DNA of 7,523 nt from Bacteroidota bacterium (GTDB taxonomy: Bacteria > Bacteroidota > Bacteroidia > JACCXN01), in assembly GCA_947462515.1 (NCBI GenBank), contig CANHPJ010000072.1:1-7523 (forward strand), given 5' to 3'. A program made the position numbers and the translations under genes. The notes under the pieces are model-generated. The model had not been told where the DNA came from. It ran no database searches and saw nothing but the letters and a program-made list of their open reading frames with translations. Position 1 is the stretch's first letter. Every line of letters begins with the position of its first letter. Shown one piece after another: positions 6,654-7,523 of this stretch.

Positions 6654-6658
6654 TCCTT
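6654..6658 (-). promoter_or_regulatory. Shine-Dalgarno-like site for the lipoprotein gene
   Basis: The minus strand reads AAGGA followed by six bases and then ATG at 6647. This is a good match to a Shine-Dalgarno site and supports the chosen start. It stands out because the other visible starts in the window have only A/T-rich leaders, as is usual in Bacteroidota. Confidence 0.5.
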
Positions 6659-6686
6659 GGTTTTGATTGTCGTTTTTTATAAAAAT

Positions 6687-6694
6687 CAAATATA
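6687..6694 (-). promoter_or_regulatory. Candidate Bacteroidota -7 box for the lipoprotein operon
   Basis: The minus strand reads TATATTTG, an exact match to TAnnTTTG, about 40 bp before the lipoprotein ATG. That would give a leader of roughly 30-35 bases containing the AAGGA site. The nearest upstream TTG (6709-6711) is 14 bp away, shorter than the usual -33/-7 spacing, so the -33 element is doubtful. Confidence 0.42.
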
Positions 6695-6746
6695 ATTTTT
6701 TTTCTTCTCAATTGAAAAATATTAATAATCAAGGCAAAGGATGTTA

Positions 6747-7523
6747 TTATTGACCAGAATCAACTATTCTTCCTTTGAATTTTTTAAGGAACTCTTCATA
6801 GGTGGTTGTTTTATGATGATTTTCACCAAAAAACACCAAGACAGATTCCATATCTTTTGGAGCCAGGTAACCAGGAACCGGACTCAATATATTACCTGTT
6901 TCATCAAGGTATACTGTGGTCGGATAGCTTAATTTATTATTTAGTAGTGTTTTAGCAAGTTCATGCGTAGAACGCTTGTCTGCTAAATTCGGATTGACAA
7001 ATAATTTCCCTCCAATATTAAGGCTATCCTTCATTTCAGCATCCATTTTTACCGGATAGTAGTATTTGTTCATTAATTCAACTATTACAGGGTGTGTGAA
7101 GGTTGTTTTGTCCATGTGTTTGCACCAGCCGCACCAATCGGTATATACATCAACAAAGATTTTTTTTGGCGCAACCTGAATTGAACCTAAAGCCTGAGTA
7201 AAATTCATCCAATTGATTTTATAGGGCACAAACCCTTCCATGGTATTTGGTTGAGCTATGTTTCCTTTAAAACTTTTTTGAAAATCTTCCCAGGTGGAAG
7301 TTTTATAGGAATTATCGCCAAAAAAATGCAAAATTGGTTCCAGTTGCGCCGGCTGTAAATAACCCTGTACAGGAGTTAAAATATTTAAATCTTCATCTAT
7401 ATATACCAAAGTAGGGTAGGCTATGTTCCCGTTTAACAATGCAATTTGATAGGTGAATTCATGTGTTGAATTTCTTCCGCCCGATTTGGTTTTATCAAAA
7501 CCCGGGTTAGTAAATGTTTTCCC
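6747..7523 (-). CDS. Tandem thioredoxin-fold protein, C-terminal part (WCGWCK)
   Basis: The last 258 codons of a gene that continues past the right edge; the frame stays open to base 7523, so no start is visible. The second thioredoxin-like domain is complete: strand KKIFVDVYTDW, active site WCGWCK with cysteines at fragment residues 131 and 134 (7122-7133), then DKTTFTHPVIVELMNKYYYPVKMDAE and the cis-proline-like segment YPTTVYLDE. The visible start of the fragment is the end of an earlier, similar domain: GKTFTNP pairs with GKLFVNP, STHEF with STHEL, YPTLVYIDE with YPTTVYLDE, GYLQP with GYLAP and KSFKGNI with KKFKGRI, at a period of about 164-171 residues. The first domain's CxxC would lie outside. 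The family resembles Bacteroidota thioredoxin-fold proteins, probably periplasmic disulfide reductases or isomerases, but no signal peptide can be seen. It ends 99 bp before the lipoprotein ATG on the same strand. Confidence 0.9.
   Translation of the reverse strand, partial: GKTFTNPGFDKTKSGGRNSTHEFTYQIALLNGNIAYPTLVYIDEDLNILTPVQGYLQPAQLEPILHFFGDNSYKTSTWEDFQKSFKGNIAQPNTMEGFVPYKINWMNFTQALGSIQVAPKKIFVDVYTDWCGWCKHMDKTTFTHPVIVELMNKYYYPVKMDAEMKDSLNIGGKLFVNPNLADKRSTHELAKTLLNNKLSYPTTVYLDETGNILSPVPGYLAPKDMESVLVFFGENHHKTTTYEEFLKKFKGRIVDSGQ

Noticed and set aside
6741..6932. Plus-strand open frame opposite the thioredoxin-fold gene
   Set aside because: It is antisense to the well-supported second thioredoxin domain and shows no recognisable product.
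7437..7439. TTG as a start codon for the thioredoxin-fold gene
   Set aside because: The frame stays open upstream to the window edge, and those 28 codons align with the second repeat (GKTFTNP with GKLFVNP, STHEF with STHEL), so the TTG is an internal Leu codon.

Overview
The window looks like chromosomal DNA from a member of the Bacteroidota. The DNA is strongly AT-rich, and most genes lack a Shine-Dalgarno site and instead have A/T-rich leaders. Two intergenic sites match the Bacteroidota -7 element TAnnTTTG. The protein families also fit: a DNA topoisomerase III with a GDAGQEGE TOPRIM motif, DUF4412-like secreted proteins and lipoproteins, and a thioredoxin-fold WCGWCK protein. The genus cannot be told from this sequence. 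No phage, plasmid, transposon, CRISPR, rRNA or tRNA signature is visible.

Layout from left to right. (1) Bases 1-210, plus strand: the C-terminal end of a sensor histidine kinase. (2) A leftward run on the minus strand holds, in transcription order, a DnaQ-family 3'-5' exonuclease (4531-3761), an unrecognised secreted protein with a C-terminal hydrophobic segment (3630-2746) and DNA topoisomerase III (2674-290). A near-perfect 52-bp A/T-rich palindrome sits between the first two. (3) A 305-bp divergent intergenic region (4532-4836). (4) A YbgC-like hotdog thioesterase on the plus strand (4837-5250), which ends 3 bp from the end of the next gene. (5) A leftward pair of related DUF4412-like proteins, a lipoprotein (6647-5949) followed by a secreted protein (5916-5254). 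A small hairpin holds the first gene's stop codon in its loop. (6) The C-terminal part of a tandemly duplicated thioredoxin-fold protein on the minus strand (6747-7523), open at the right edge.

The exonuclease and topoisomerase III both act on DNA and plausibly belong to general DNA maintenance. The unknown gene between them is the least explained coding region. The right half concerns acyl-CoA turnover and the cell envelope or periplasm. I see no convincing new multi-gene system. The points most worth a second look are the palindrome at 3648-3699, the altered TOPRIM acidic motif of the topoisomerase, the unknown 294-residue protein and the paralogous secreted-protein/lipoprotein pair.
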